Positions 16,804 through 25,356 of a stretch of DNA of 64,000 nt are shown here, one piece after another. The position numbers and the translations under genes were made by a program. Origin of the DNA: JBBQVS01 sp964250805 (GTDB taxonomy: Bacteria > Chloroflexota > Ktedonobacteria > Ktedonobacterales > Ktedonobacteraceae); the NCBI GenBank assembly GCA_964250805.1, contig CAXUHG010000002.1, positions 1 through 64,000 of the forward strand. The letters run 5' to 3'. The notes under the pieces are model-generated. The model ran no database searches. It saw only the letters and a program-made list of their open reading frames with translations, and was not told the origin of the DNA. Position 1 is the stretch's first letter; every line of letters starts with the position of its first letter.

Positions 16804-19284
16804 ATGGAGATGGCACCGCTTGCACGCGCAAACGATGATTCCTACTCTTCCTTTCCCGATGGCTATCAAGCTCTTGGTATGGCACAACACTTTGAAAAAG
16901 AGGCGTCAAGTGTATGCTTATATACTGACTCGGCGACGGTTGAGGTGACTGCACTTGCTCCTGATTTGTTCCGCGTCGGGTTGTTTCCATTGGGACGCGC
17001 CGTTGACTATGATTCGGTAGCCGTTGTTGCACAAGATTGGGATACTGGTACTGTGACTATCGAGGAAAAGAGAAGCGAAATAAGCATCGCAACATCTTTT
17101 GCGACTGCTCATCTGTCTCTGAATCCTCTACGTATCGGCTTTACCGACGCTACAGGCCGTGCGTTTGCACAGGATGACATCGAACGCGGCATGGGTTTCT
17201 TTACGTTACCAGAGCAGCTTCCATCACTTGAAGTCTTTAATCTACTTAATCCTGTAGGGACATTTGGTACACCAACTCGCGTATACAAACAACATGCGGT
17301 TGGATCACACTATTTCGGTTGTGGAGAGCGGACGGGGCAGTTTGACAAAACTGGCTCGCATCAAATCTTCTGGAATATCGATCCTCCTCCTGGTCATACC
17401 GCCCTGCAAAACAATCTGTACGTGTCGATTCCCTTTACCATCGTTATTGCAGACGGACAGGCATGGGGACTCTTTCTTGACAGCACAACACGCGTCGAAT
17501 TCGATCTTGCGCGTGAGCATCCTGATTGTTCCTGGTTTGGAACCAGCAATGGGAACCTAGTATACTACGTGTTCTGTGGTCCGACGATTCAGGATGTGCT
17601 GGCACGCTATACAGAACTGACGGGACACACACCGCTTCCTCCTCTCTGGTCATTGGGAAACGGACAGAGCCGCTTTAGCTACGAGACCGCCGACGAGGTA
17701 CGGACAATCGCACGCACGTTTCGAGAGCGTGATATTCCCTGCGACACGCTCTATCTCGACATTGACGTACTAGATGGCTACCGGGTGTTCACATGGAATC
17801 AAAAGCACTTCCCTGATCCAGCGGGCTTGATTGCCGAACTGCGTGAAATGGGATTTCATGTGGTATGCATTGTGGACGCGGGAGTAAAGGTAGATGAGAT
17901 GTATGGGGTGTACAACGATGGTCGAGAGCGCGACCTCTATTGCAAGTCTCCACAAGGGCAGGACTATCAGAATGCAGTCTGGCCCGGTGTCTGCGTATTC
18001 CCTGATTTTACTAGCACGCAAGCTAGAGATTGGTGGGGTGAACAACATCGAGTCCTGCTTGATGCTGGAGTTGCCGGTATCTGGTCTGATATGAATGAGC
18101 CAGCACTCTTTATTCCACTCAACTCAACAATGCCAGCGAATGTGGTTCATCCAGGTGATGGGCAAGCTCGTTTACATGTGCAGGTGCATAATGCATATGG
18201 CTCATTGATGGTGCGTGCTACGAGAGAAGGTCTGTTACGCCTTCGTCCTGAGCAGAGACCCTTCATCATTTCGCGTTCGGGCTATGCCGGTGTGCAGCGT
18301 GATGCACTGATTTGGACAGGAGATAACTCCTCGACATGGGAGCATCTCGCAATGAGCATCTCGCAAATCTTAAACCTTGGGCTTTCTGGAGTAAGCTGGG
18401 CTGGCGCCGATATCGGTGGATACTACGGAGATAGCAATGGAGAATTGCTGGCTCGCTGGACAGAATTTGGTATCTTCCAACCCTTTTGTCGTAATCATGC
18501 AGAGAAGCAGACACGTCATCAAGAACCCTGGGTGTTCGGGGAACCGTATGAGACGGTTTGTCGGAACATGCTCAAGCTACGGCAACGTCTTCTCCCGTAC
18601 CTGTACACGCTTTTCGATGAATGTCATCGTACCGGTACACCCATCCTGCGCCCACTCTTCTGGGCGTATCCCAACGACTCGACATGCAGCACGATTGATG
18701 ACGAGGTGTTATGCGGTAATACACTCCTGGTTGCACCAATTACTCACCCAGGTACAGAGCATCGCCATGTCTATCTCCCTGAAGGAGACTGGTTTCACTT
18801 CTGGACTGGCACGCATGTAGCTGGACCCGCTCATATTCTCGCGCATGCTCCGCTTGGTCAACCCGCTCTCTATATACGTGCCAACACGGTTGTACCACTC
18901 AGGTCTGCGTTGAACTCTGTCGCCGATGAATATACGGACCCGCTCACATTCTTGCTCTATCCCTATCAGGGGTGCGGGCAGGCTACATACTACGAGGATG
19001 CAGGGAATGGATACGAGTATACGAACGGAATGTACGCTCGACGTTCGATCACCTGTGACGGAAATACCAGCCTTATACGCATTCTCATAAGCGAACAAGA
19101 GGGCGAGTTTGCTACAAAGCGAACATACAGAAGGTTTGAACTGCGTACACTGGCAACTGAACCACAAAGTGTACGGTGCAACGGCGAAAGTGTATTCTCG
19201 TGGCACTACTCTTCTGAACAACAATGCCTGATCGTCGAATTGCAGGAAACAATGGAGGCTCAGACGATTGAAATTTCCATATAG
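16804..19284 (+). CDS. GH31 alpha-glucosidase
   Basis: 826 residues without signal peptide, so cytoplasmic. An N-terminal beta-sandwich (about 30-240, with GCGERTGQFDK) is followed by the catalytic barrel. The nucleophile is D429 in GIWSDMNEP and the acid/base is D507 in WTGDNSSTW; other GH31 blocks are DTLYLDIDVLDGYRVFTW, VSWAGADIGGYYGD and FQPFCRNHAEK. A C-terminal beta domain ends the protein. The length is typical. ATG follows AAAGGA. As last gene of the sugar ABC-GH87 operon it probably hydrolyses imported nigero- or other alpha-gluco-oligosaccharides to glucose. Other GH31 specificities, such as xylosidase, are less likely from context. Confidence 0.92.
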   Translation: MEMAPLARANDDSYSSFPDGYQALGMAQHFEKEASSVCLYTDSATVEVTALAPDLFRVGLFPLGRAVDYDSVAVVAQDWDTGTVTIEEKRSEISIATSFATAHLSLNPLRIGFTDATGRAFAQDDIERGMGFFTLPEQLPSLEVFNLLNPVGTFGTPTRVYKQHAVGSHYFGCGERTGQFDKTGSHQIFWNIDPPPGHTALQNNLYVSIPFTIVIADGQAWGLFLDSTTRVEFDLAREHPDCSWFGTSNGNLVYYVFCGPTIQDVLARYTELTGHTPLPPLWSLGNGQSRFSYETADEVRTIARTFRERDIPCDTLYLDIDVLDGYRVFTWNQKHFPDPAGLIAELREMGFHVVCIVDAGVKVDEMYGVYNDGRERDLYCKSPQGQDYQNAVWPGVCVFPDFTSTQARDWWGEQHRVLLDAGVAGIWSDMNEPALFIPLNSTMPANVVHPGDGQARLHVQVHNAYGSLMVRATREGLLRLRPEQRPFIISRSGYAGVQRDALIWTGDNSSTWEHLAMSISQILNLGLSGVSWAGADIGGYYGDSNGELLARWTEFGIFQPFCRNHAEKQTRHQEPWVFGEPYETVCRNMLKLRQRLLPYLYTLFDECHRTGTPILRPLFWAYPNDSTCSTIDDEVLCGNTLLVAPITHPGTEHRHVYLPEGDWFHFWTGTHVAGPAHILAHAPLGQPALYIRANTVVPLRSALNSVADEYTDPLTFLLYPYQGCGQATYYEDAGNGYEYTNGMYARRSITCDGNTSLIRILISEQEGEFATKRTYRRFELRTLATEPQSVRCNGESVFSWHYSSEQQCLIVELQETMEAQTIEISI

Positions 19285-19330
19285 GTTATTTTTACAAATA
19301 CACATATGTGAATTTCGTCTACTGTACAAG

Positions 19331-19377
19331 GCGTATAGTACGCTAACTTGGTTATGTTGAGTTAGCATACTATACGC
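19331..19377. terminator. Terminator between GH31 and GH1 genes
   Basis: 17-bp arms with one mismatch (GCGTATAGTACGCTAAC at 19331-19347; partner 19361-19377) and a 13-nt loop, placed between two convergent genes. There is no long T-tract, so the mechanism is inferred from position. Confidence 0.7.
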
Positions 19378-19387
19378 ATCAATATGT

Positions 19388-20770
19388 TTATGACTGCTTG
19401 TGTGCAGCAATCAACGAAGCGTACCAGTGTCCGCTCTCCTTGATTGTGCGCTGTTGCGTTGCATAGTCCACGTACACAATGCCAAACCGTTTGCTGTAGC
19501 CCTCCGCCCACTCGTAGTTATCGAGCAATGACCAGACGAGATAGCCCTGCACAGGCACGCCCTGCTCGACGACACGCCCGACCGCACTAATATGCTCACG
19601 TAAGTAATCGATGCGCTGTGGGTCGGAAATTTGTCCATGAGCATCGATGGTATCAGCAAATGCTGCGCCATTTTCCGTGACGAGCAGCGAAGCGACTCCA
19701 TACTCTTTGTGTAGGCGCGTCAATAAATCGCCGAGAGCCTGGGGATAAACCTCCCAGCCCATCTCAGTGTAGACGCCAGGAACCGTCACATACTCTACTC
19801 CATATGGCTTCGCTGCATTGCCCCGTACTACCATTCGCGAGTAGTTGTTGACGCCCAGAAAGTCGGTTGGTACCGCAATCGTTGCCAGATCGCCATCATG
19901 AATCGGTGGTGAGTTCAAACCCATATTCTCAAAGAAATGCTCTGGATACGTTCCTCTATAGAGCGGTTCAACAAACCAACGATTGTTCAAGGCATCGGCC
20001 CACGACACAGCCTTAGCCGTCTCAGGCGTCTCATCAGCGGAATAGATCGGCGTGAAATTCAGTGAAAGGCCAAGTTGGGCATCGGCTTTCGCATGCGCGC
20101 GAAGGCGTGGCACCGCCAAACCATGTGAAAGCAGCAGATGATGACCAACGGTCATCGCTGCCTGCATATCCTGTATACCAGGAGCATGAACACCAGTTCC
20201 GTAGCCCAGGTAGGCTGAACACCAGGGTTCGTTATGCGTGATCCACTTCTCGACTCGATCTCCCAGTTGACGCGCCATGATCTCGGCATACTCGGCAAAG
20301 GCATACGCTGTGTCTCGGTTGACCCAACCGCCTTCGTTATAGAGAGCAAGCGGCAAATCCCAGTGATAGAGAGTCACGATAGGGCGAATTCCCTTTGATA
20401 GCAATGCATCGACTAGGCGATCATAGAAATCGAGACCGCGTGTATTGATCTCGCCTCGACCGGAAGGTAAGACACGCGGCCACGCGATGGAGAAGCGATA
20501 CGCTTTCACACCTAATTGCGCCATCAATTCCACATCCTGCGGCATTCGATGATAGTGGTCGGCGGCAATGGCACCTGTTTCCCCCTTATAGGTCTTTCCA
20601 GGTGTTGCCGAGAACATATCCCATGTTGAGTCACTTCGTCCATCTTCATGTACCGCTCCCTCGATCTGATAGCTAGAGGTTGCGGTTCCCCACAGAAATG
20701 TGGCGGGGAAGGCAGAGACAAGGCTGGCATCGGTCAAGGTCTGGCTGTGTACATCGTTGCTAATGCTCAT
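19388..20770 (-). CDS. GH1 beta-glucosidase
   Basis: 460 residues, cytoplasmic. The family signature FPATFLWGTATSSYQIEGA is near residue 21, acid/base E181 in THNEPW and nucleophile E366 in VTENG. The aglycone/subsite blocks WSLLDNYEWAEGYSKRFG near the C-terminus are canonical. It retains configuration and splits beta-glucosides such as cellobiose. It is the last gene of a minus-strand series SBP, permeases, ATPases, GH1, separated from the ATPase gene by 117 bp with a small hairpin. The context supports intracellular hydrolysis of imported beta-gluco-oligosaccharides. Confidence 0.94.
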   Translation of the reverse strand: MSISNDVHSQTLTDASLVSAFPATFLWGTATSSYQIEGAVHEDGRSDSTWDMFSATPGKTYKGETGAIAADHYHRMPQDVELMAQLGVKAYRFSIAWPRVLPSGRGEINTRGLDFYDRLVDALLSKGIRPIVTLYHWDLPLALYNEGGWVNRDTAYAFAEYAEIMARQLGDRVEKWITHNEPWCSAYLGYGTGVHAPGIQDMQAAMTVGHHLLLSHGLAVPRLRAHAKADAQLGLSLNFTPIYSADETPETAKAVSWADALNNRWFVEPLYRGTYPEHFFENMGLNSPPIHDGDLATIAVPTDFLGVNNYSRMVVRGNAAKPYGVEYVTVPGVYTEMGWEVYPQALGDLLTRLHKEYGVASLLVTENGAAFADTIDAHGQISDPQRIDYLREHISAVGRVVEQGVPVQGYLVWSLLDNYEWAEGYSKRFGIVYVDYATQQRTIKESGHWYASLIAAHKQS

Positions 20771-20851
20771 TCAAACTCCTATTGAATCTCCCAAGAGCAG
20801 ATACTTGCTAGAGTCAACCTGCTCACTACAATACGACAACATACAGAGTGT

Positions 20852-20871
20852 AGGCGACCGTTTTGTCGCCT
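20852..20871. other. Intercistronic hairpin before GH1
   Basis: AGGCGAC-N6-GTCGCCT. The T-run lies on the + side, so on the minus transcript it is not an intrinsic terminator. It may be a processing or stability stem between the ATPase and GH1 genes. Confidence 0.45.
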
Positions 20872-20887
20872 TTTCTTTTCCCACCGC

Positions 20888-21982
20888 CTACTGCTTATAA
20901 GGTAACTTTACAACACTTATTGGCTTCTGCTGAGTAGCAGTGTCCCCATCGCCATAGAGGAAGCAGTTCGTCCAATGTCCTCCCCCTAGCTCCGTTCGCC
21001 CTGGAAATCGCTCCCGACACACTGCCATCGCATGCGGACAGCGTGGATGAAAGCGACATCCCGTCGGCGGCGTGATGAGACTCGGTATCTCGCCTCGTGC
21101 TGGCACCTCCCGCACACTCGTCCCGTTGAGGTCGATCCGTTCGGGATCAGGAGCCGCCGATATCAGCAGTTGCGTGTACGGGTGCTGTGGTCGCTGAATC
21201 ACCTCGTCGCTGGGTCCTCCCTCCACCATCTGCCCCGCATACATCACCAGCGTCTCCTCGGCAAAGTAGCGCGCACTCGCAATGTCATGCGTGATGAACA
21301 GCAGAGCCAATCGCTCCTCGTCTTTGAGCCGCAACAACAGATTGAGCACATCCAGCCGGATCGACACATCCAGCATCGACACCGGCTCATCCGCCAGCAA
21401 CACCTCCGGTTGCGCTGCCAGTGCCCGCGCAATCGCCACGCGCTGCCGTTGCCCTCCTGAGAGTTGATGCGGAAACTTCTCGATGAACTGCTCTGCCGGA
21501 CTCAGGCTCACCTTGCGTAACAGTGCTAACACCTGCTCGCTCTCTTCTTGCGTGTTGTGGACATGTCCATGCACCCGCAAGGGACGACTCAGGTGATAGC
21601 GCACATTATGCACCGGATTGAGCGAGCCGAAGGGGTCTTGAAACACCAGTTGCACATGTCGGCGGTACGCGCGGAGGGCTGCTCCTCCTTTGAGGGCAAC
21701 GGGGGTGCCCCGAAAGCGCAACGTGCCTCCCGTCGGGTCATACATGCGAGCCAGGAGCCGTGCCACGGTCGTTTTGCCACTGCCACTCTCCCCCACCAGG
21801 GCAGTAGCGCGTCCGGGATACAGGGCGACGGTGGCGTCTTCCACCGCATGCACCGCCCGTGGAGGACCAAACAGCCTGGCTTGCCGCAAGGGAAAACGCT
21901 TCTGCAGATGCTCCCCTTGCAGAATAGGAGCATCCTGAAAGACGGCATCACGCATCTGGGTCGTTGGATGGACAATACTCAT
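20888..21982 (-). CDS. Oligopeptide/oligosaccharide ABC transporter ATPase, OppF/DppF type
   Basis: 364 residues. Walker A GESGSGKTT near residue 63, Q-loop LVFQDPFGSLNP, signature LSGGQRQRVAIARAL, Walker B VLLADEPVSMLD, and H-switch LFITHDIA. The C-terminal oligopeptide-type extension has the Cys cluster TGCRFHPRCPHAMAVC characteristic of Opp/Dpp ATPases. Its ATG overlaps the stop of the upstream ATPase by 4 bp, indicating translational coupling. It energises the adjacent permease pair. Substrate is probably a beta-glucoside by context, although the family is also used for peptides. Confidence 0.92.
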   Translation of the reverse strand: MSIVHPTTQMRDAVFQDAPILQGEHLQKRFPLRQARLFGPPRAVHAVEDATVALYPGRATALVGESGSGKTTVARLLARMYDPTGGTLRFRGTPVALKGGAALRAYRRHVQLVFQDPFGSLNPVHNVRYHLSRPLRVHGHVHNTQEESEQVLALLRKVSLSPAEQFIEKFPHQLSGGQRQRVAIARALAAQPEVLLADEPVSMLDVSIRLDVLNLLLRLKDEERLALLFITHDIASARYFAEETLVMYAGQMVEGGPSDEVIQRPQHPYTQLLISAAPDPERIDLNGTSVREVPARGEIPSLITPPTGCRFHPRCPHAMAVCRERFPGRTELGGGHWTNCFLYGDGDTATQQKPISVVKLPYKQ

Positions 21983-23148
21983 TTACTGGTTCCTCTTTCT
22001 GGTGCCAGGGCCGAATACGCCTGGGCAAAGTCGGCATTCGACGGAATGCTCCGATGCGGGGAGAGTGACGGCGTGTAGAGATGACAGGAGACGAGTTGCG
22101 CTGGACTCTCGCTCGTCGAGGGCTGCAAGCTGGGCACGACGCGCGAACAGGCATCGAAGGCGAGGGGACAGCGCGGATGGAAGGCACAGCCCGCCGGCAC
22201 GTTGCGCAAGTCGGGCGGCGAACCAGGAATGCCCGTCATGACCCGCCGCGGCCCATAGATGGTCGGGAAGGATTTGAGCAAGCCGTAGCTGTAGGGATGA
22301 CGCGGATGCTGGGACAGGTCGCGGCGCGAGGCCGTCTCGACCAATTTGCCTGCATACATAATCGCCACGGTGTCGGCAAGTTCCAACAGCAGCGAGAGGT
22401 CATGGGTGATGAAGATGACCGAGAACTCCAACTGCTGGCGCAAGCGGAGAATCTCCAGCAAGATTTCGCGCTGCACCACCACGTCCAGAGCAGTGGTTGG
22501 CTCATCCATGATGATGAGTTCGGGGGAGAGAGCCAAGGCAATGGCAATCACGGCGCGTTGGCGCATGCCTCCACTTAACTCGTGAGGATAGCTGCTGATG
22601 CGGTCGGGAGCGATGCCCACGAGTTTGAGCAAGTCCAGGGCGCGTTGTTTGCGCGAGTCGGGACCCATGAGGGGACGATGGACTTTGAGGACATCCATCA
22701 TCTGGGTGCCAATCGTCATGACGGGATTGAGAGCGTTCATGGCACTCTGGAACACGATGGCAAGCTCACTCCAGCGAAAGGCGCGTAACTGAGCAGGAGT
22801 CAACTGCAAGATATCGAGCGGCTCCCCTTCGCTCGCCTCATGTGCGGAGCGTCTGCTCGTTCTGGAAGGGGAGGGAGTCATAGAGACTCCATCGGCATCC
22901 TCACGGGGACGCGAGTAGTAGAGGACCTCGCCACCCACAATTTCGGCGGGTGGACGCAACAAGCGCGAGATGGCATAGGCCAGAGTGGACTTGCCGCTGC
23001 CACTCTCGCCAGCCAGTCCCAGAATTTCGCCGCGCTTGAGCGTGAAATTCACGTTGGTCGCGGCGTGAACGGTGCCATTGCCAGCAGCGTAGTCCACGCT
23101 CAGGTTGCGCACCTCTAACAAGGTGGTAGTTTCGACTGCAACAGCCAT
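21979..23148 (-). CDS. ABC transporter ATPase, OppD/DppD type
   Basis: 389 residues. Walker A GESGSGKSTLAYAISRLL near residue 47, an inserted polar segment (SRPREDADGVSMTPSPSRTS) before the Q-loop IVFQSAMNALNPV, signature LSGGMRQRAVIAIAL, Walker B LIIMDEPTTALD, and the C-terminal Cys cluster AGCAFHPRCPLAFDAC. Its start overlaps the permease stop by 1 bp and its stop overlaps the next ATPase by 4 bp. It is the second nucleotide-binding subunit of the heteromeric transporter. Confidence 0.92.
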   Translation of the reverse strand: MAVAVETTTLLEVRNLSVDYAAGNGTVHAATNVNFTLKRGEILGLAGESGSGKSTLAYAISRLLRPPAEIVGGEVLYYSRPREDADGVSMTPSPSRTSRRSAHEASEGEPLDILQLTPAQLRAFRWSELAIVFQSAMNALNPVMTIGTQMMDVLKVHRPLMGPDSRKQRALDLLKLVGIAPDRISSYPHELSGGMRQRAVIAIALALSPELIIMDEPTTALDVVVQREILLEILRLRQQLEFSVIFITHDLSLLLELADTVAIMYAGKLVETASRRDLSQHPRHPYSYGLLKSFPTIYGPRRVMTGIPGSPPDLRNVPAGCAFHPRCPLAFDACSRVVPSLQPSTSESPAQLVSCHLYTPSLSPHRSIPSNADFAQAYSALAPERGTSK

Positions 23149-24269
23149 TAGACGATTCCCTCTTTCTCTCTCAGTCGCTTCGCGGTGAGGACGTGTGCTT
23201 TGGGTTCACGCCGCAAACGTGGATTGGCGGCTTCGTCGATGCCAAAGTTGATGAAGGCGAGAGCCGCACCCACCAGCGCGGCACAGAAGCCAGGAGGGGC
23301 GAACCACCACCATGCTCCTAGCAGCAGCGCGTCGTTGTTTTGTGCCCAGTAGAGCATGACGCCCCAACTGGGGACGGTCACATCACCCAGACCAAGAAAC
23401 TCAAACCCAATCTCGGCAAGAATGGCAAACGTTACCGTGCCCAGTAAACTGGCAGCAATGATTGCGATTTCGTTGGGGAGGATTTCGGAAAAGATGATGC
23501 GCCACGTACTCTCCCCTGTGGCTCGTGCTGCCTCCACAAAATCGCGTTGCCGCATCGAGAGCGTTTGCGAACGCAACACACGCGCCCCCCAAGCCCAACT
23601 TGTCACGGTAATAATCACCCCCAGTTGCAGGGGTCCCTTAAATGGAAAGTAGGCACCCAGCACAATTGCCAGTGGGAACGCAGGCAAGACCAGAAACACA
23701 TTGATGAACAAAGACAACACATCATCCACAGCCCCACCAAAGTAGCCTGCCGTCAAGCCGATCACCACAGCAATGCCTGTTGCAATCACGCCAATCACAA
23801 AGCCGAGAATCAGCGAGGTACGGGTGCCGTCAATCAGTTGTGTAAAGACATCCTGTCCCGTCTGGGTCGTTCCTAACCAGTGCGTCGCGGAAGGCGGCGA
23901 CAACGTATCTGGACTAAACGCGTTGGGGTCGCCACGAACCAGCAAGGGACCAACGAGAGCAACCAGCACAAAGAACGCGAGAATAATCAGACCAATCGTG
24001 ACTTTGCGATTGAGCGTCACGACGCGCCAGATATCGCGTACCCGTCCTCCTAACAGGGTTGGTGAGCCAATAGGGGCACCTCCCCCAGGAATAGGAGCTG
24101 CGATCACGCCTGTACTCGCTGCACCACTTGATGCTCCACCAACTGCACTTGTATCCATTGATGGTGTCGCAAGCATATCACTATTTGTCTCCTGAACAAA
24201 GGTGCCGAATGGACGACGGTTGCTATCGTCAGGTGATGGTGTGCGTGAAGACGATGTAGGAAGACTCAT
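23148..24269 (-). CDS. ABC permease, OppC/DppC type
   Basis: 373 residues. A long Ser/Thr/Gly-rich N-terminal tail (about 75 residues) is followed by six hydrophobic segments starting VTIGLIILAFFVLVALVGPLL. Family blocks are HWLGTTQTGQDVFTQLI, SLILGFVIGVIATG and the EAA loop DFVEAARATGESTWRIIFSEI. The tail is longer than usual for this family. It forms the channel with the upstream OppB-type protein, 6 bp away. Confidence 0.92.
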   Translation of the reverse strand: MSLPTSSSRTPSPDDSNRRPFGTFVQETNSDMLATPSMDTSAVGGASSGAASTGVIAAPIPGGGAPIGSPTLLGGRVRDIWRVVTLNRKVTIGLIILAFFVLVALVGPLLVRGDPNAFSPDTLSPPSATHWLGTTQTGQDVFTQLIDGTRTSLILGFVIGVIATGIAVVIGLTAGYFGGAVDDVLSLFINVFLVLPAFPLAIVLGAYFPFKGPLQLGVIITVTSWAWGARVLRSQTLSMRQRDFVEAARATGESTWRIIFSEILPNEIAIIAASLLGTVTFAILAEIGFEFLGLGDVTVPSWGVMLYWAQNNDALLLGAWWWFAPPGFCAALVGAALAFINFGIDEAANPRLRREPKAHVLTAKRLREKEGIV

Positions 24270-24275
24270 GAGATA

Positions 24276-25259
24276 TTACCCCCTTCCCTGTCGAACACGA
24301 GGATCAAGTGCTGCATAGAGCAGATCCGCGAGAAAGTTCGCGGTCAGCACTGCCAGCGAGATAATCAGAAAGATGCCTTGCAAAAGCGCATAATCAGAGT
24401 TAGAAACTGCTTGCAACAAGGAAAACCCAATGCCAGGATAGGAGAACACGATCTCCGTCACTAACTGGCCTGAGACCACAAAGCCAAGCGCAAGGGCAAA
24501 ACCCGTGACATTAGGGAGAATTGCATTGCGGGCGGCGTAGGCAAACATCACCTGTCGTTGCGGCAAGCCCTTGGCCTCCGCCATCAACACATAATCTTCC
24601 GATAACGTCGTCATCATCGCATTGCGCATGCCCAGCACCCAGCCTGCAATCGAACTGATGACCAACGTTAGAGCAGGTAAGAGCGAGTGTTGAAACGCAC
24701 TGGCGAAGAAATCTGGCGTCCAACCAGGAGTAACATCAATATCATAGCCCCCATGAATGGGAAAGAGATTGAGCGTGAACCCAAGCACATACAAGAAAAT
24801 GAGCGCAAGCCAGAAGTAGGGCACAGCAGAAAGAAAGGTGAGCAGCGGCGGCACCACGGTATCCAGAGCCGAGCCGCGGCGCCACGCAATTACCACTCCT
24901 AAGAGCGTGCCTAGCACAAAGCTGATGACCACCGAGACCGTTGCCAGCACGAGCGTCCAAGGCAAGCCCTGCGCGATCACTGTCACCACAGGAGTTGGCA
25001 AATAGGTAATCGAAATTCCAAGATTGCCATGTCCCAATTGATTGAGATACTGAAAATATTGCACCCAGAGAGGGTCATGACTGATGCCAAAGGCAATTTC
25101 CAGCGAGTGTAACGCCTCTGGACGGAGTTTACCTTGATAATGGGCGATAAGCAGTTCCGCTGGATTACCAGGGGCAAGACGCGGAATAAAAAAGTCAATG
25201 GTAATGGCAACCCAGAGGGCCACCACATAAAACCCGATGCGGCGAAGCAGGTGACGCAT
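24276..25259 (-). CDS. ABC permease, OppB/DppB type
   Basis: 327 residues with six hydrophobic helices. It begins MRHLLRRIGFYVVALWVAIT, the usual OppB start, and carries FFIPRLAPGNPAE, the EAA-like loop DYVLMAEAKGLPQRQVMFAYA and C-terminal FLADLLYAALDPRVR. SD AAGGAGTG precedes ATG. First membrane gene after the substrate-binding protein, with an intercistronic hairpin between them. Confidence 0.92.
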   Translation of the reverse strand: MRHLLRRIGFYVVALWVAITIDFFIPRLAPGNPAELLIAHYQGKLRPEALHSLEIAFGISHDPLWVQYFQYLNQLGHGNLGISITYLPTPVVTVIAQGLPWTLVLATVSVVISFVLGTLLGVVIAWRRGSALDTVVPPLLTFLSAVPYFWLALIFLYVLGFTLNLFPIHGGYDIDVTPGWTPDFFASAFQHSLLPALTLVISSIAGWVLGMRNAMMTTLSEDYVLMAEAKGLPQRQVMFAYAARNAILPNVTGFALALGFVVSGQLVTEIVFSYPGIGFSLLQAVSNSDYALLQGIFLIISLAVLTANFLADLLYAALDPRVRQGRG

Positions 25260-25302
25260 CTTCTCACTCCTTCTATCTTTGAAGAATATACATGTATGAA
25301 TA

Positions 25303-25339
25303 AGATGTTTGTAGAGTGACTAGCACTTTACAAACATCT
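25303..25339. other. Intercistronic hairpin between SBP and permease genes
   Basis: 16-bp arms with one mismatch (AGATGTTTGTAGAGTG / CACTTTACAAACATCT) and a 5-nt loop. No T-tract follows on the minus strand. Stems placed here commonly stabilise SBP mRNA so that more binding protein than permease is made; that role is inferred. Confidence 0.6.
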
Positions 25340-25356
25340 CATTTTCATGAAGCGTT

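Noticed and set aside
18709..19410. 233-codon frame antisense to the GH31 gene
   Set aside because: It is the complement of a strongly supported coding region, with Cys/Ser-rich composition and no family resemblance.
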